Origin: G047528285 sp047528285
Lineage (GTDB): Bacteria; Pseudomonadota; Gammaproteobacteria; Enterobacterales; Enterobacteriaceae
Length of the DNA: 64,000 nt
NCBI GenBank assembly: GCA_047528285.1
Contig: CP180022.1
Coordinates: 1,054,001 to 1,118,000 of the forward strand
Direction of reading: 5' to 3'
Of the stretch, positions 20,784 to 30,547 are shown piece by piece; positions within the stretch are counted from its first letter, which is position 1, and every line of letters begins with the position of its first letter. The notes under the pieces were generated by a model. The model was not told the DNA's origin. It did not search any database and was given only the letters and a program-made list of their open reading frames with translations. The position numbers and the translations under genes are program-made.

Positions 20784-20833
20784 AATCATTATGATAAACA
20801 CTTTATGTAAATAAAGTGTTTATCATAATGATT
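20784..20833. repeat. Perfect 23-bp inverted repeat
   Basis: The left arm 20784-20806 and right arm 20811-20833 are exact reverse complements around the loop GTAA. The inner part is CACTTTAT/ATAAAGTG, the outer part AATCATTATG/CATAATGATT. It lies about 260 bases upstream of pntA. Confidence 0.85.
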
Positions 20834-21092
20834 AAAATTTTGTTATGGAATTCAACAATGAAAAACACCTCGGAACTTTATGTTATGCTTAAAAATATTT
20901 TTAACAGATAAAGATAAATTAATTTTATCTAAAAAACTATTAATCGGTAAAAACATAGATCGATTATCTTAATTTAAGTAGTTTGGTTTTTGAGACCTGC
21001 GTGAATTTTACGACGGAAAGTGTGCGATGTCTCTACATTCTGGCCACGCAGCCTATTATTTACAAATGTGAATCACATAATAAGGGAAATAT

Positions 21093-22622
21093 ATGCGTAT
21101 TGGTATACCAAAAGAACATGTTGCTAACGAATCTCGAGTTGCCGCCACGCCTAAAACTGTCAAGCAATTAATTAATTTGGGATTTAGTGTTGCAGTAGAA
21201 AACGACGCAGGCATATTGGCAAGTTTCAAGGATAGCGCTTTTGTCGCGGAGGGTGCAATATTAACAAACACTTCTGAAGTTTGGCAGTCGGATATAATTC
21301 TTAAAGTTAATGCACCGACCGATCATGAAATTGCTTTTTTAGAAAGTGGTACAATCTTGATTAGTTTTATTTGGCCGGCGCAAAATTCCAATCTTTTGAA
21401 AATTCTTTGTGCCAAAAATGTAACTGTTATGGCGATGGATGCTGTGCCACGCATTTCTCGCGCGCAGTCGCTAGATGCTCTTAGCTCAATGGCTAATATT
21501 GCTGGTTATCGTGCTATTATTGAAGCTGCTTATGAATTCGGACGCTTTTTTACTGGACAGATTACTGCGGCGGGTAAAGTGGCGCCAGCTAAGGTAATGG
21601 TGATCGGTGCCGGGGTGGCAGGACTGGCTGCAATCGGCACTGCGGGAAGCCTTGGCGCTATAGTTTACGCTTTTGATACTCGTCCTGAAGTAAAAGAACA
21701 GGTGCAAAGTATGGGGGCACAGTTCCTCGAACTGGATTTTAAAGAGAAAGAGGAGGCGGTGCTTGGTACTGATGGTTATGCATCAGTGATGTCTGAGGAA
21801 TTTATTAAAGCCGAAATGGCATTATTTTCTGCGCAAGCGCAAGAAGTTGATATCATTATTACCACTGCGCTAATCCCGGGCAAACCGGCCCCCCGTCTGA
21901 TCACAAAAGAGATGGTAGCTAGTATGAAACCGGGTAGTGTTATCGTCGATCTTGCTGCTCAAACTGGTGGCAACTGTGAGTTAACGGTTACAGATACCGT
22001 GACGCTAACTGATAATGGTGTACGAATTATTGGTTATACCAATTTACCTAGTCGGCTACCTACACAGTCCTCCCAGCTTTACGCTACTAACTTAATTAAT
22101 TTACTTAAGCTGCTTTGTAAAGAGAAAAATGGAAAAATCCTGGTAGATTTTAACGACGTCGTTATTCGTGCTGTGACCGTAATACGTAATGGTGAATTAA
22201 CTTGGCCAGCGCCGCCTATCAAAATTTCCCCTCAGGCAACGCTGGTAAAGGCGAGTCCGGTAGAACCGCCACGGCTCCAATCACCATTGCGTAAATACGG
22301 ATTTATTATCTTGGCAATCTTATTATTTGGCGCGTTAGCTAATGTAGCCCCGCGTAATTTTTTATCGCATTTTACTATTTTCGCCTTGGCTTGCATCGTG
22401 GGATACTACGTTGTCTGGAATGTCAGGCATGCACTTCACACCCCATTAATGTCTGTTACCAATGCAATTTCCGGTATTATTGTTATTGGTGCCTTATTAC
22501 AAATCGGTGATGGCGGATGGGTATCGTTCTTGTCATTTATCGCTGTGCTGATTGCAAGCATCAATATTTTTGGTGGTTTCACTGTCACTCAGCGCATGCT
22601 GAAAATGTTTCGTAAAAATTAA
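21093..22622 (+). CDS. pntA: NAD(P) transhydrogenase subunit alpha
   Basis: With PntB forms the proton-translocating transhydrogenase of the inner membrane, which uses the proton gradient to make NADPH from NADH. It has 509 residues, the E. coli length. The N-terminal NAD(H) domain (about 1-380) has the RQD loop (PRISRAQSLDAL near 127-137) and the Rossmann motif VIGAGVAGLAAIG near 170. The C-terminal part (about 400-509) has four membrane segments. AAGGGA precedes the ATG. The pntB start follows 10 bases after the stop, so the two are co-transcribed. Keeping both subunits intact implies that NADPH supply depends on this enzyme. Confidence 0.97.
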   Translation: MRIGIPKEHVANESRVAATPKTVKQLINLGFSVAVENDAGILASFKDSAFVAEGAILTNTSEVWQSDIILKVNAPTDHEIAFLESGTILISFIWPAQNSNLLKILCAKNVTVMAMDAVPRISRAQSLDALSSMANIAGYRAIIEAAYEFGRFFTGQITAAGKVAPAKVMVIGAGVAGLAAIGTAGSLGAIVYAFDTRPEVKEQVQSMGAQFLELDFKEKEEAVLGTDGYASVMSEEFIKAEMALFSAQAQEVDIIITTALIPGKPAPRLITKEMVASMKPGSVIVDLAAQTGGNCELTVTDTVTLTDNGVRIIGYTNLPSRLPTQSSQLYATNLINLLKLLCKEKNGKILVDFNDVVIRAVTVIRNGELTWPAPPIKISPQATLVKASPVEPPRLQSPLRKYGFIILAILLFGALANVAPRNFLSHFTIFALACIVGYYVVWNVRHALHTPLMSVTNAISGIIVIGALLQIGDGGWVSFLSFIAVLIASINIFGGFTVTQRMLKMFRKN

Positions 22623-22632
22623 AGGGGGAACC

Positions 22633-24021
22633 ATGTTTGAAGGACTTGTCACGGCGACTTATATTGTCGCCGCTATATTGTTTATTTTTAGCCTAGCTGG
22701 GCTATCTAAGCATGAAACATCGTGGCATGGTTACCTGTTTGGTATCATAGGTATGTCAATCGCTCTCATCGCGACGGTATTAGGACCCGATGCCGGTAAT
22801 GTTGGTTGGATTATCGTTGCCATGTTAATTGGTGGCGGTATTGGTATTTATTGGGCTCGTAAGGTAGAAATGACTGAAATGCCGGAGTTGGTTGCGATTT
22901 TACATAGTTTTGTCGGCTTAGCAGCAGTATTGGTCGGTTTTAATAGTTATTTGGGGTATGTTGCAATCAATAACACAGTCGTGGAGCACATTCATCTGAC
23001 AGAGATCTTCCTTGGGATCTTTATCGGAGCAGTTACTTTTACCGGTTCAGTCGTAGCGTTTGGAAAGCTACACGGTATAATTTCCTCCCGTCCTTTTATG
23101 TTGCCGCTACGTCATCAAATAAATCTTGCGGCGTTGATGATTTCATTTTTTTTGGCCGTACTTTTTGTACGTACTGACAATATTGGACTTCAGGTGGTGG
23201 CGCTGTTGCTGATGACAATAATTGCTCTTCTGTTTGGGTGGCACTTGGTTGCATCTATTGGCGGCGCAGATATGCCTGTTGTGGTTTCCATGCTTAACTC
23301 CTATTCCGGGTGGTCAGCCGCTGCAGCGGGCTTTATGCTTAGCAACGATCTATTAATTGTTACCGGGGCGCTAGTTGGTTCGTCTGGTGCTATTCTTTCC
23401 TATATTATGTGCAATGCGATGAATCGCTCATTTATTAATGTCATTGCTGGCGGTTTTAATACCACTGGTAGCGCCGGCGATATTAAAGGAGATATTGGTG
23501 AATATCGCGAGACAACAGCAGAAGATGTGGCTGAATTGTTAAAAAATTCCAGCTCTGTTATTATCACACCCGGTTATGGCATGGCGGTGGCACAGGCGCA
23601 GTATCTGGTACACGATATTACAGTTAAGCTGCGCGAACTAAGCATTAATGTTCGTTTTGGTATCCATCCTGTAGCAGGTCGTTTACCGGGGCATATGAAT
23701 GTTTTGTTAGCAGAGGCGAAAGTGCCTTACGATATTGTTTTAGAAATGGATGAAATTAATAATGATTTCGGAGTTACTGATACGGTATTAGTAATAGGCG
23801 CTAATGATACCGTCAATCCGGCAGCGCAAGAAGATCCTCACAGTTCTATCGCGGGAATGCCTGTGCTTGAGGTATGGAAAACTCAAAATGTTGTGGTATT
23901 TAAACGGTCCATGAATACCGGGTATGCTGGAGTGCAAAATCCTTTGTTTTTTAAAGACAATACCCAAATGCTGTTTGGCGACGCCAAACAGAGCATAGAA
24001 GCAATTTTGCGTTTTTTTTAA
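22633..24021 (+). CDS. pntB: NAD(P) transhydrogenase subunit beta
   Basis: Membrane and NADP(H)-binding subunit of the PntAB proton pump. It has 462 residues, identical to the E. coli length. The first 260 residues form about eight or nine membrane helices (including MLNSYSGWSAAAAGFML and GGFNTTGSAGDIKG). The C-terminal NADP domain carries IITPGYGMAVAQAQ, GIHPVAGRLPGHMNVLLAEA, VIGANDTVNPAA and KRSMNTGYAGVQNPLFF. The ribosome-binding site GGGGGAA lies in the 10-base gap after pntA. A hairpin terminator follows at 24055. Confidence 0.97.
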   Translation: MFEGLVTATYIVAAILFIFSLAGLSKHETSWHGYLFGIIGMSIALIATVLGPDAGNVGWIIVAMLIGGGIGIYWARKVEMTEMPELVAILHSFVGLAAVLVGFNSYLGYVAINNTVVEHIHLTEIFLGIFIGAVTFTGSVVAFGKLHGIISSRPFMLPLRHQINLAALMISFFLAVLFVRTDNIGLQVVALLLMTIIALLFGWHLVASIGGADMPVVVSMLNSYSGWSAAAAGFMLSNDLLIVTGALVGSSGAILSYIMCNAMNRSFINVIAGGFNTTGSAGDIKGDIGEYRETTAEDVAELLKNSSSVIITPGYGMAVAQAQYLVHDITVKLRELSINVRFGIHPVAGRLPGHMNVLLAEAKVPYDIVLEMDEINNDFGVTDTVLVIGANDTVNPAAQEDPHSSIAGMPVLEVWKTQNVVVFKRSMNTGYAGVQNPLFFKDNTQMLFGDAKQSIEAILRFF

Positions 24022-24054
24022 ATATTTGCAGCGTGGGATGGAGGAGATTTTGGC

Positions 24055-24083
24055 AATGTAGCCGCCGGATAGCGGCTACATTT
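24055..24083 (+). terminator. Terminator after pntB
   Basis: AATGTAGCCGC (24055-24065) and GCGGCTACATT (24072-24082) form a perfect 11-bp stem with loop CGGATA, ending in TT T. It lies 33 bases after the pntB stop. The U-tract is short, but position and GC-rich stem fit an intrinsic terminator. Confidence 0.7.
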
Positions 24084-24453
24084 ATGTGGTATCACATAGG
24101 AAATATGTTACATCATAAAAAATAATGAATGTTAAACCGGATTCGGAAGATACACTTGAATGATTATAAAAACAATTAGAAAAAAGTATATTTATTGATT
24201 ATGTGTATTGATAATTTTCTGTCATGTAGAACATACTCTTATTGATTGTTTTAGAAATTTGATGTAAAAGCCTGTTTAAAAATTCTTTTAGACTTACTAA
24301 ACATATTAAAACGCAAATATAAGTAGAGTCGAGACAAATTTTAAATTTGTATGCCTAGATCAGTTGTGTTTCTCGTAATAGCAATTAAGAAATTTATTTA
24401 TATCGGCAATGCTCTAATTGATGAGAAAAAGATATGGCATATTATTTTTATTT

Positions 24454-24490
24454 CCTGCTCAAAAGCGAGAGCAGGTATCATATTTTTTAT
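24454..24490 (+). terminator. Orphan terminator-like hairpin
   Basis: CCTGCTC (24454-24460) pairs with GAGCAGG (24469-24475), followed within a few bases by ATTTTTTAT. It lies 430 bases beyond pntB with no gene between, so it may be the terminator of a gene that has decayed. Confidence 0.4.
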
Positions 24491-24982
24491 AAGTTCATGT
24501 TCAATGGTTTAAAACACTGTATTTTTTGTTCATGCTTTTTTTTCGATTTGTTATTTCAAGTTTCAAATTATAAGTAGCATAGCTATAATATAACTATTTA
24601 TCTTAAATCCATACCTAATTATAATCAATTATTGCTGAATGTTGAAGTGTAAGGGATATGATCAGTGTAAATAGCACTCTTTGAAGAGATAACCACTTCA
24701 GGGATAGAGATCTGAAGATGGATAAGCTAATCAAAAAATTAAGCTAGATTAGTAGCAATATCTTCTTTAGCTATTTCGTATGATGCAAGTAGGGTTGCTG
24801 GATTAAATCCGCAAGGTGTTAAGCAAAAGAGACAAAAATTACCAGAAAAATTACTGAAAAGGTAATAGCAGTTCAGTGGCCCTGTTGTTGCAATATTATG
24901 CGCATAAAAAAACATATCGTGTACGTAGTTGTTTGAGGGACACTGGTGGTCTTTGCTTAAGAGGATAATAAGTGTTTTTTTA

Positions 24983-26611
24983 CTATGCCGCATCTGGACC
25001 AACTTGCACTAGCGCCATTCCTGTTGGCGTATCGGTAAATTTACTGAAATTATCAATAAATCTTTGAGCTAGATCCTTAGCCTTAGCTTGCCATTTCCTA
25101 TCGTTAACGTAAGTAGTGCGAGGATCGAGGATGGTGTCGTCTTCTAGGCCTGGTAATGCGATCGGTATTGTTAAATTGAAAACTGGTAGAGTTGTTGTCG
25201 GGGTATCGTCAAGATCACCGTGCAAAATCGCCTGGATGATTGCTCGGGTATTTTTAAGGGAAATACGTTCACCAAAGCCGTTCCAGCCGGTATTGACCAA
25301 AAAGGCGCTAGAGCTTGCAGTCTTCATACGTTTAATCAATACCTCGGCGTATATGGTAGGATGTAGCAACAAAAAGGCCGCTCCAAAACAGGCAGAGAAA
25401 GTTGGTACTGGTGCCAACACGCCCCGCTCGGTTCCTGCCAGCTTGGCAGTGAAGCCGGATAGAAAATGATACTGAGCCTGCTCCATCGATAGAGTGGCAA
25501 CCGGCGGCAAGACTCCAAACGCATCGGCTGTAAGAAAAATGACACGTTTAGCATGTCCTGCACACGATACCGGCTTAACGATATTTTTGATATGAGCGAT
25601 GGGATATGAAACACGTGTGTTTTCTGTCTTGCTATCGTTGTTGTAATCTACGCTGCCATCCGCTCGTACTACAACGTTTTCTAGGAGCGCGTTACGGCGA
25701 ATTGCCTGATAAATCTCCGGCTCTTCCGCAGGAGAAAGTCGGATGGTTTTCGCGTAACATCCTCCTTCAAAATTAAATACGCCACTATCGTCCCAGCCGT
25801 GTTCATCATCGCCAATTAGACGGCGGCAAGAGTCAGTCGAAAGTGTGGTTTTTCCCGTGCCAGAAAGACCAAAAAATAACGCCACATCATCATTATTTCC
25901 GACATTGGCGGAACAGTGCATAGAGGCGACTCCCTTAAGAGGAAGCAGGTAATTCATTACCGAGAATAGTCCTTTCTTCATTTCGCCGCCGTACCAAGTT
26001 CCACCAATAAGATTTAGCCCTTCTGTTAAATTGAAGGCGACAAAGTTTTCCGAATGTAGGCCCTGATTATGCCAGTCAGGATTAGTGCATTTTGCGCCGT
26101 TCAGAACAACAAAATCTGGTTTAAACTCACGGAGTTCATCGTGAGTTGGTCGAATGAACATGTTTTTTACAAAATGCGCCTGCCAGGCCACCTCGGTAAC
26201 AAAACGTACACGCAACCTGTTCTTAGCATTAGCGCCGCAGAAAGCATCAATGATAAATAGGCGCTTACCACTAAGCTGGCGGCCGATAAGCTTTTTAAGA
26301 TGATCCCAGGTTTTCTTGTCAAGGGGATGATTATCATTTGCGCCTTTTCCTTGATCGGACCACCACAAAGTTGAATTGGTTTTATCGTCACGTACAAGAT
26401 ATTTATCGAACGGCGAGCGACCGGTAAAAATTCCGGTATCGACTGCTACCGCGCCTGAACTGGTGAGCGTCCCGCGTTCAAATTTACTGAGAGCGGGATT
26501 GGTTTCTTCTGTAAACAGTTGGTCATACTCTGGGTTATATATTAGTTCTTGGCAGCCTGTTATTCCATAATTGAGCAATTGCTGCGGGGTAATAGTCTCA
26601 CTACTTACCAT
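24983..26611 (-). CDS. pckA: Phosphoenolpyruvate carboxykinase (ATP)
   Basis: Converts oxaloacetate and ATP to phosphoenolpyruvate, CO2 and ADP: the committed step of gluconeogenesis from TCA intermediates. It has 542 residues (E. coli 540). Motifs in order: FTGRSPFDKY near 63, WYGGEMKKG near 207, the P-loop GLSGTGKTTLS near 248, GDDEHGWDD near 268, ENTRVSYP near 332, and FTAKLAGTERG near 394. AGGAG lies 8 bases before the ATG on the minus strand. It is monocistronic with deserts on both sides. Together with the TCA segment and enolase in this window, it would let the cell make sugar phosphates from amino-acid carbon (inference). Confidence 0.97.
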   Translation of the reverse strand: MVSSETITPQQLLNYGITGCQELIYNPEYDQLFTEETNPALSKFERGTLTSSGAVAVDTGIFTGRSPFDKYLVRDDKTNSTLWWSDQGKGANDNHPLDKKTWDHLKKLIGRQLSGKRLFIIDAFCGANAKNRLRVRFVTEVAWQAHFVKNMFIRPTHDELREFKPDFVVLNGAKCTNPDWHNQGLHSENFVAFNLTEGLNLIGGTWYGGEMKKGLFSVMNYLLPLKGVASMHCSANVGNNDDVALFFGLSGTGKTTLSTDSCRRLIGDDEHGWDDSGVFNFEGGCYAKTIRLSPAEEPEIYQAIRRNALLENVVVRADGSVDYNNDSKTENTRVSYPIAHIKNIVKPVSCAGHAKRVIFLTADAFGVLPPVATLSMEQAQYHFLSGFTAKLAGTERGVLAPVPTFSACFGAAFLLLHPTIYAEVLIKRMKTASSSAFLVNTGWNGFGERISLKNTRAIIQAILHGDLDDTPTTTLPVFNLTIPIALPGLEDDTILDPRTTYVNDRKWQAKAKDLAQRFIDNFSKFTDTPTGMALVQVGPDAA

Positions 26612-28739
26612 GTCACTGCTCCTTAAAATTTAATAAGTACTTTTAGCGATTGTAGGGGTTAGCGGTAAGCGCACCGAGAGATGAATCAACAATTAATTTA
26701 ATCAAATAGGCTTTATAATATTTTACGGACGGAGCGCAACTGGAAAAAAATAACTATATTAACATATATCTTCGGAAAGGCATATCTTCATGGTAATGAC
26801 TGCTGTAACAATTGCAATCTATATCGATTCACTGTTTTTTTTGATCAGGAAATTTTTAGTTTCTTACTTCCCAAGGAAGCTACTATATCTCGCTTATATA
26901 ACTGATACTACCAGACACCGTACACACAAAAAGCTGTGTTGATTGGGTTGTCTAAATATTATCATCATTTGATGATAGGATCAGTAGTAGACGTTTTTAG
27001 TTGTGATCGAGAAAGTTATAATTAATCAACTGATTCGGAACATTTAAATTAAATCAGATCAGGTATTCTTTTTTGTTCGCTTTCCTATCTGGATAAGGAG
27101 ATAGGGTAATGGCATTGCATTTCTCACTTTGGCCATTTCGCCTATGTATAAGATGCTAGGTTTTCTATTTACTTGATAGAGACGCAGCGTATTACTGTAC
27201 TCCAAACAGTGCTATTCGCTTAATAAGCGCAGTCCTATCTAATGCTTATTATTGCGATGAATAAAAAGTAATTTTTATGCTTAGTACGATTATTTTTCCA
27301 AGTTTTTGACTATCTGTTGTAATTAGTTTTTCCGTTTTTGATTACTTCGGAAACCAAGAGACTATGTTTTGTAAAATACCTAATAAATAGTAATTTATCT
27401 ATCCTTATTGCTGAATTATCAACATTAACGTTTGTAGGTTTTATTGCGTATTTGTGTCTATGGTATCCTCCTGATCAGTTTATGTACTAGTTATCGTTTT
27501 GCTAACAGTTATGCACTAACTTCTCCTGATTTGGTAAGTGCTAAATGTTGTTGAAATGTTTGATACGCCAGATCATCGATAGACTCGTTGGTGTTTATTA
27601 GAATGAATGCTGTTCTTTCAAATTTAAACAAAACCTCGCAGCCTATGAGGCTAGCCCGTATATGATACAGAAAATTGTGATCAAAAGTTTTATGCAATCA
27701 AAGACTATTTACGTCAAGAATGAGACATATTAATGTTGTTCCATAATCAATAATCACTCAAAATTCGAATTTCATAAGGATATATCCCATCGAGTAAAGA
27801 AACGAAGCGTTAGCATATTACACTGAATAGCTAGGGTTAGCTTTCATGGGTTTGTTAAAATCAAAACCAACAATGCATTATCCTTGTTATGGTATTGTTC
27901 TATGATGGAAGGACTATCCGATTAAAGTGTTTTGCCTATTGCTTATCGATTCAGAAATCCTATGCATCATAGTCACGTAGACTTAGATGATCGATTTTAA
28001 TTATTTTAAATCAGAATATGGCTATATTAGACACTGAATGCTAGTGATGGTTTTACTTTTTAGATATTGCGTGATTCCTACTCAGAGGCTAATTTGCAAA
28101 GGATTATTTACATATATCATATTTCGCCAACTAATATTTCGTACTACTTCGTGGCGAGATAACTAGTTAAATTTTCTTTTTTAGCAAAGTATTATGATAG
28201 AAATGATGCATCATAAGTGACATTTAGAGGCTGGTTTATTAAATCCGTTAAAGCCTGTGAGTTTAGTAAAACTACTTGAGTAATAAATGGACATGAAAAA
28301 TAACTTCATATTTGAGTTATTCGCTGTCCGTTGCCAGATGAAGTCGCACTATATTTAGTGTTTGTAAGCGCTATGTTGGCGTATGTTTATCCACTTTCAC
28401 CAAAGATTAAAAGGTTGATTCCATCAAGAATGCAACTTGATTATTTTAGTGCGCATTAGTCTTTTATACTGACGTAAATTGGTCTTTGCTGATTTCCTTA
28501 GTTATCAGTCATAATGCGGTAACGTAACGAGGTTACTATCAGTTTTAAAATGAGTCAACAAAGCTCTCCAATTATAAATCTTTAGGAAGAAAAGAAAGTT
28601 ACTGCTAGTAGGTAACGTGCCTTTTTGGATTATCGTGCGACCTGTTTTGGAAAAAAGTTTATTATCTATAACATAAATAATATGAGTTTTCCAATGATCA
28701 CTGGGAATACGAATGTAGATGAAGGGCAAAAACGAATAT
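26612..28739. other. Gene desert between pckA and pyrG, containing a reversed fossil IS
   Basis: 2.1 kb between divergent genes. 27849-28565 is a decayed IS903-like element in reverse orientation (listed separately). The pyrG promoter lies at the right edge. The remainder shows nothing I can assign; a 7-bp hairpin at about 27086-27107 has no T-run. Confidence 0.65.
27849..28565 (-). mobile_element. Fossil IS903-like element, copy C (reverse orientation)
   Basis: Compared by eye with the reverse complement of IS903 from memory. One end is GGGTTTGTTAAAATC at 27849; the other is GTCAACAAAGCT near 28554-28565. Ordered internal matches: CATCATAGTCACG at 27965-27977 (reverse of the CGTGACTACGATG block), CGAGATAACTAG near 28155, GCTGTCCGTTGCCAGATGAA near 28324, TTCACCAAAGA at 28396-28406 (reverse of the TCTTTGGTGAA block), and a TACTGACG block near 28467. 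Its 717 bp against about 1057 implies internal deletions. No reading frame survives. Confidence 0.65.
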
Positions 28740-28768
28740 TTGTAGCATAATATGGCTTCAGGTATACT
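28740..28768 (+). promoter_or_regulatory. Sigma-70-type promoter of pyrG
   Basis: TTGTAG (28740-28745), a 17-base spacer and TATACT (28763-28768), with the pyrG start about 50 bases downstream. The leader after it (GCCTTTCCCG) is less AT-biased than the desert, suggesting a conserved 5' untranslated region. Confidence 0.6.
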
Positions 28769-28820
28769 GCCTTTCCCGTCTTTGTCATCCCATTTTTATA
28801 TCTAACAGCTCAGGTTTAGC

Positions 28821-30458
28821 ATGACAACAAACTATATTTTTGTAACCGGTGGGGTTGTCTCTTCCTTAGGTAAAGGTATTGCCGCGGCTTCTATGGCAGC
28901 TATTCTCGAAGCTCAAGGGCTTAACGTTACTATTATGAAACTGGATCCTTATATCAATGTGGATCCGGGAACTATGAATCCTATCCAGCACGGTGAAGTT
29001 TTCGTAACTGAAGATGGTGCTGAAACGGATCTAGATTTGGGACACTATGAACGTTTTATTCGTACTAAAATGTCGCGTCGTAATAATTTTACTACTGGAC
29101 GAATTTACTCAGATGTATTGCGCAAAGAACGGCGCGGCGACTATTTAGGTGCTACCATTCAGGTTATTCCACATATCACTAATGCTATTAAGGAACGTAT
29201 TATCGAAGGAGGTGACGGCTATGATGTATTGCTGGTGGAAATAGGTGGTACGGTGGGTGATATAGAATCGCTGCCGTTTTTAGAAGCGATTCGTCAGATG
29301 GCGGTAGAAGTTGGACGCGAGCATACCCTGTATATACATTTAACCCTGGTGCCGTATATAGCCGCGGCAGGAGAACTGAAAACTAAACCGACACAGCATT
29401 CAGTAAAAGAGTTATTTTCTCTCGGTATTCAGCCAGATGTATTGATTTGCCGATCTGATCGTTTTCTGCCCAAAAACGATCGAGCGAAAATCTCTTCATT
29501 CTGTAACGTGCCTGAAAAGGCGGTAATTTCGCTAAAAGATGTTGATTCAATTTATAAAATTCCATCTCTATTGAAATCACAGGCGCTTGATGATTATATT
29601 TGTAAACGATTCAGCTTGAGTTGTCCTGAGGCGGACTTGTCTGAATGGGAGCAGGTTATTTATCAACAAGCAAATTCGCGCGGCGAAGTGACGATCGGTA
29701 TGGTCGGAAAATATATTGAATTACCGGATGCTTATAAATCAGTTATTGAAGCCCTAAAACATGCTGGATTAAAAAATCGTTTGACTGTGAACATATGCCT
29801 AATTAATTCTCAGGATATTGAAATACGCGGCGTTGATATATTAAAAGACTTGGATGCTATCCTTATTCCTGGCGGCTTCGGCTATCGTGGCGTAGAAGGT
29901 AAGATCCTAACCGCTCAGTATGCACGTGAACAAAAGATCCCTTATCTTGGCATTTGTTTAGGGATGCAGGTAGCATTAATCGAATTCGCTCGTCATGTAG
30001 CAGGCCTGACAGATGCCAATTCCACCGAGTTTGTGTCAAACTGTAAATATCCAGTGGTGGCGCTCATCACTGAATGGCGAGATGAGGATGGTAATCTCGC
30101 AATATGCAGCGACCAAAGCGAGCTTGGTGGAACAATGCGTCTCGGTAGCCAGCCTTGTCATCTAGCGGACGGCAGCTTAGCGCGTTCCTTGTACGGGAAA
30201 TCTATCATTATGGAGCGACATCGTCATCGCTATGAAGTCAACAATATGCTATTAATACACATTGAAGCCGCTGGGCTACGTGTTTCCGGTTGGTCTGGAG
30301 ATAAGAAATTGGTAGAAATTATCGAATATCCGGATCATCCGTGGTTTATCCTCAGCCAGTTCCATCCGGAGTTCACTTCGACGCCGCGTGATGGTCATCC
30401 GTTATTCTCTGGGTTCCTTAAAGCCGCGGATGACTATCAAAAACGGATGCAAAAATAA
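28821..30458 (+). CDS. pyrG: CTP synthase
   Basis: Makes CTP from UTP, ATP and glutamine in the cytoplasm. It has 545 residues, exactly as in E. coli. The synthetase domain (1-267) starts with FVTGGVVSSLGKGIAAAS, the ATP-binding loop, and includes NVDPGTMNPIQHGEVFV. The class I glutamine amidotransferase domain carries GGFGYRG, the nucleophile elbow LGICLGMQ (Cys near 379) and the His/Glu pair in SQFHPEFTS near 515-517. eno follows after 89 bases in the same direction, the usual enterobacterial order (pyrG-eno), but mazG is not found upstream. Confidence 0.98.
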   Translation: MTTNYIFVTGGVVSSLGKGIAAASMAAILEAQGLNVTIMKLDPYINVDPGTMNPIQHGEVFVTEDGAETDLDLGHYERFIRTKMSRRNNFTTGRIYSDVLRKERRGDYLGATIQVIPHITNAIKERIIEGGDGYDVLLVEIGGTVGDIESLPFLEAIRQMAVEVGREHTLYIHLTLVPYIAAAGELKTKPTQHSVKELFSLGIQPDVLICRSDRFLPKNDRAKISSFCNVPEKAVISLKDVDSIYKIPSLLKSQALDDYICKRFSLSCPEADLSEWEQVIYQQANSRGEVTIGMVGKYIELPDAYKSVIEALKHAGLKNRLTVNICLINSQDIEIRGVDILKDLDAILIPGGFGYRGVEGKILTAQYAREQKIPYLGICLGMQVALIEFARHVAGLTDANSTEFVSNCKYPVVALITEWRDEDGNLAICSDQSELGGTMRLGSQPCHLADGSLARSLYGKSIIMERHRHRYEVNNMLLIHIEAAGLRVSGWSGDKKLVEIIEYPDHPWFILSQFHPEFTSTPRDGHPLFSGFLKAADDYQKRMQK

Positions 30459-30547
30459 AGTCAAGGGGGTGGGGGATGAAAGAAGATAGGGCTTCACAGT
30501 GGTCATTATACCCGTCTAGGATTATATCCTAATAAGGAAATATAAAT

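Larger units (their letters stand above)
18266..21092. other. Gene desert between opgG and pntA
   Basis: 2.8 kb, AT-rich. It holds a perfect 23-bp inverted repeat (20784-20833), a shorter one (TTCAGCTT/AAGCTGAA around 20219-20254) and a small hairpin followed by T-residues at 19912-19935. GC-richer patches at 18745-18800 and 18925-19010 look like possible gene debris but I could not identify them. Confidence 0.65.
24022..24982. other. Convergent intergenic region between pntB and pckA
   Basis: About 1 kb between two genes facing each other. It contains the pntB terminator (24055) and a second terminator-like hairpin (24454-24475). A frame on the minus strand overlapping the end of pckA looks spurious. 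Confidence 0.65.

Noticed and set aside
24739..25002. 87-codon minus-strand frame overlapping the 3' end of pckA
   Set aside because: It runs in another frame across the pckA end and its non-overlapping part is AT-rich; nothing supports translation.
28731..28820. Bacillus-type reiterative-transcription control of pyrG
   Set aside because: The leader lacks the initial G-run needed for that mechanism; enterobacterial pyrG is not known to use it.
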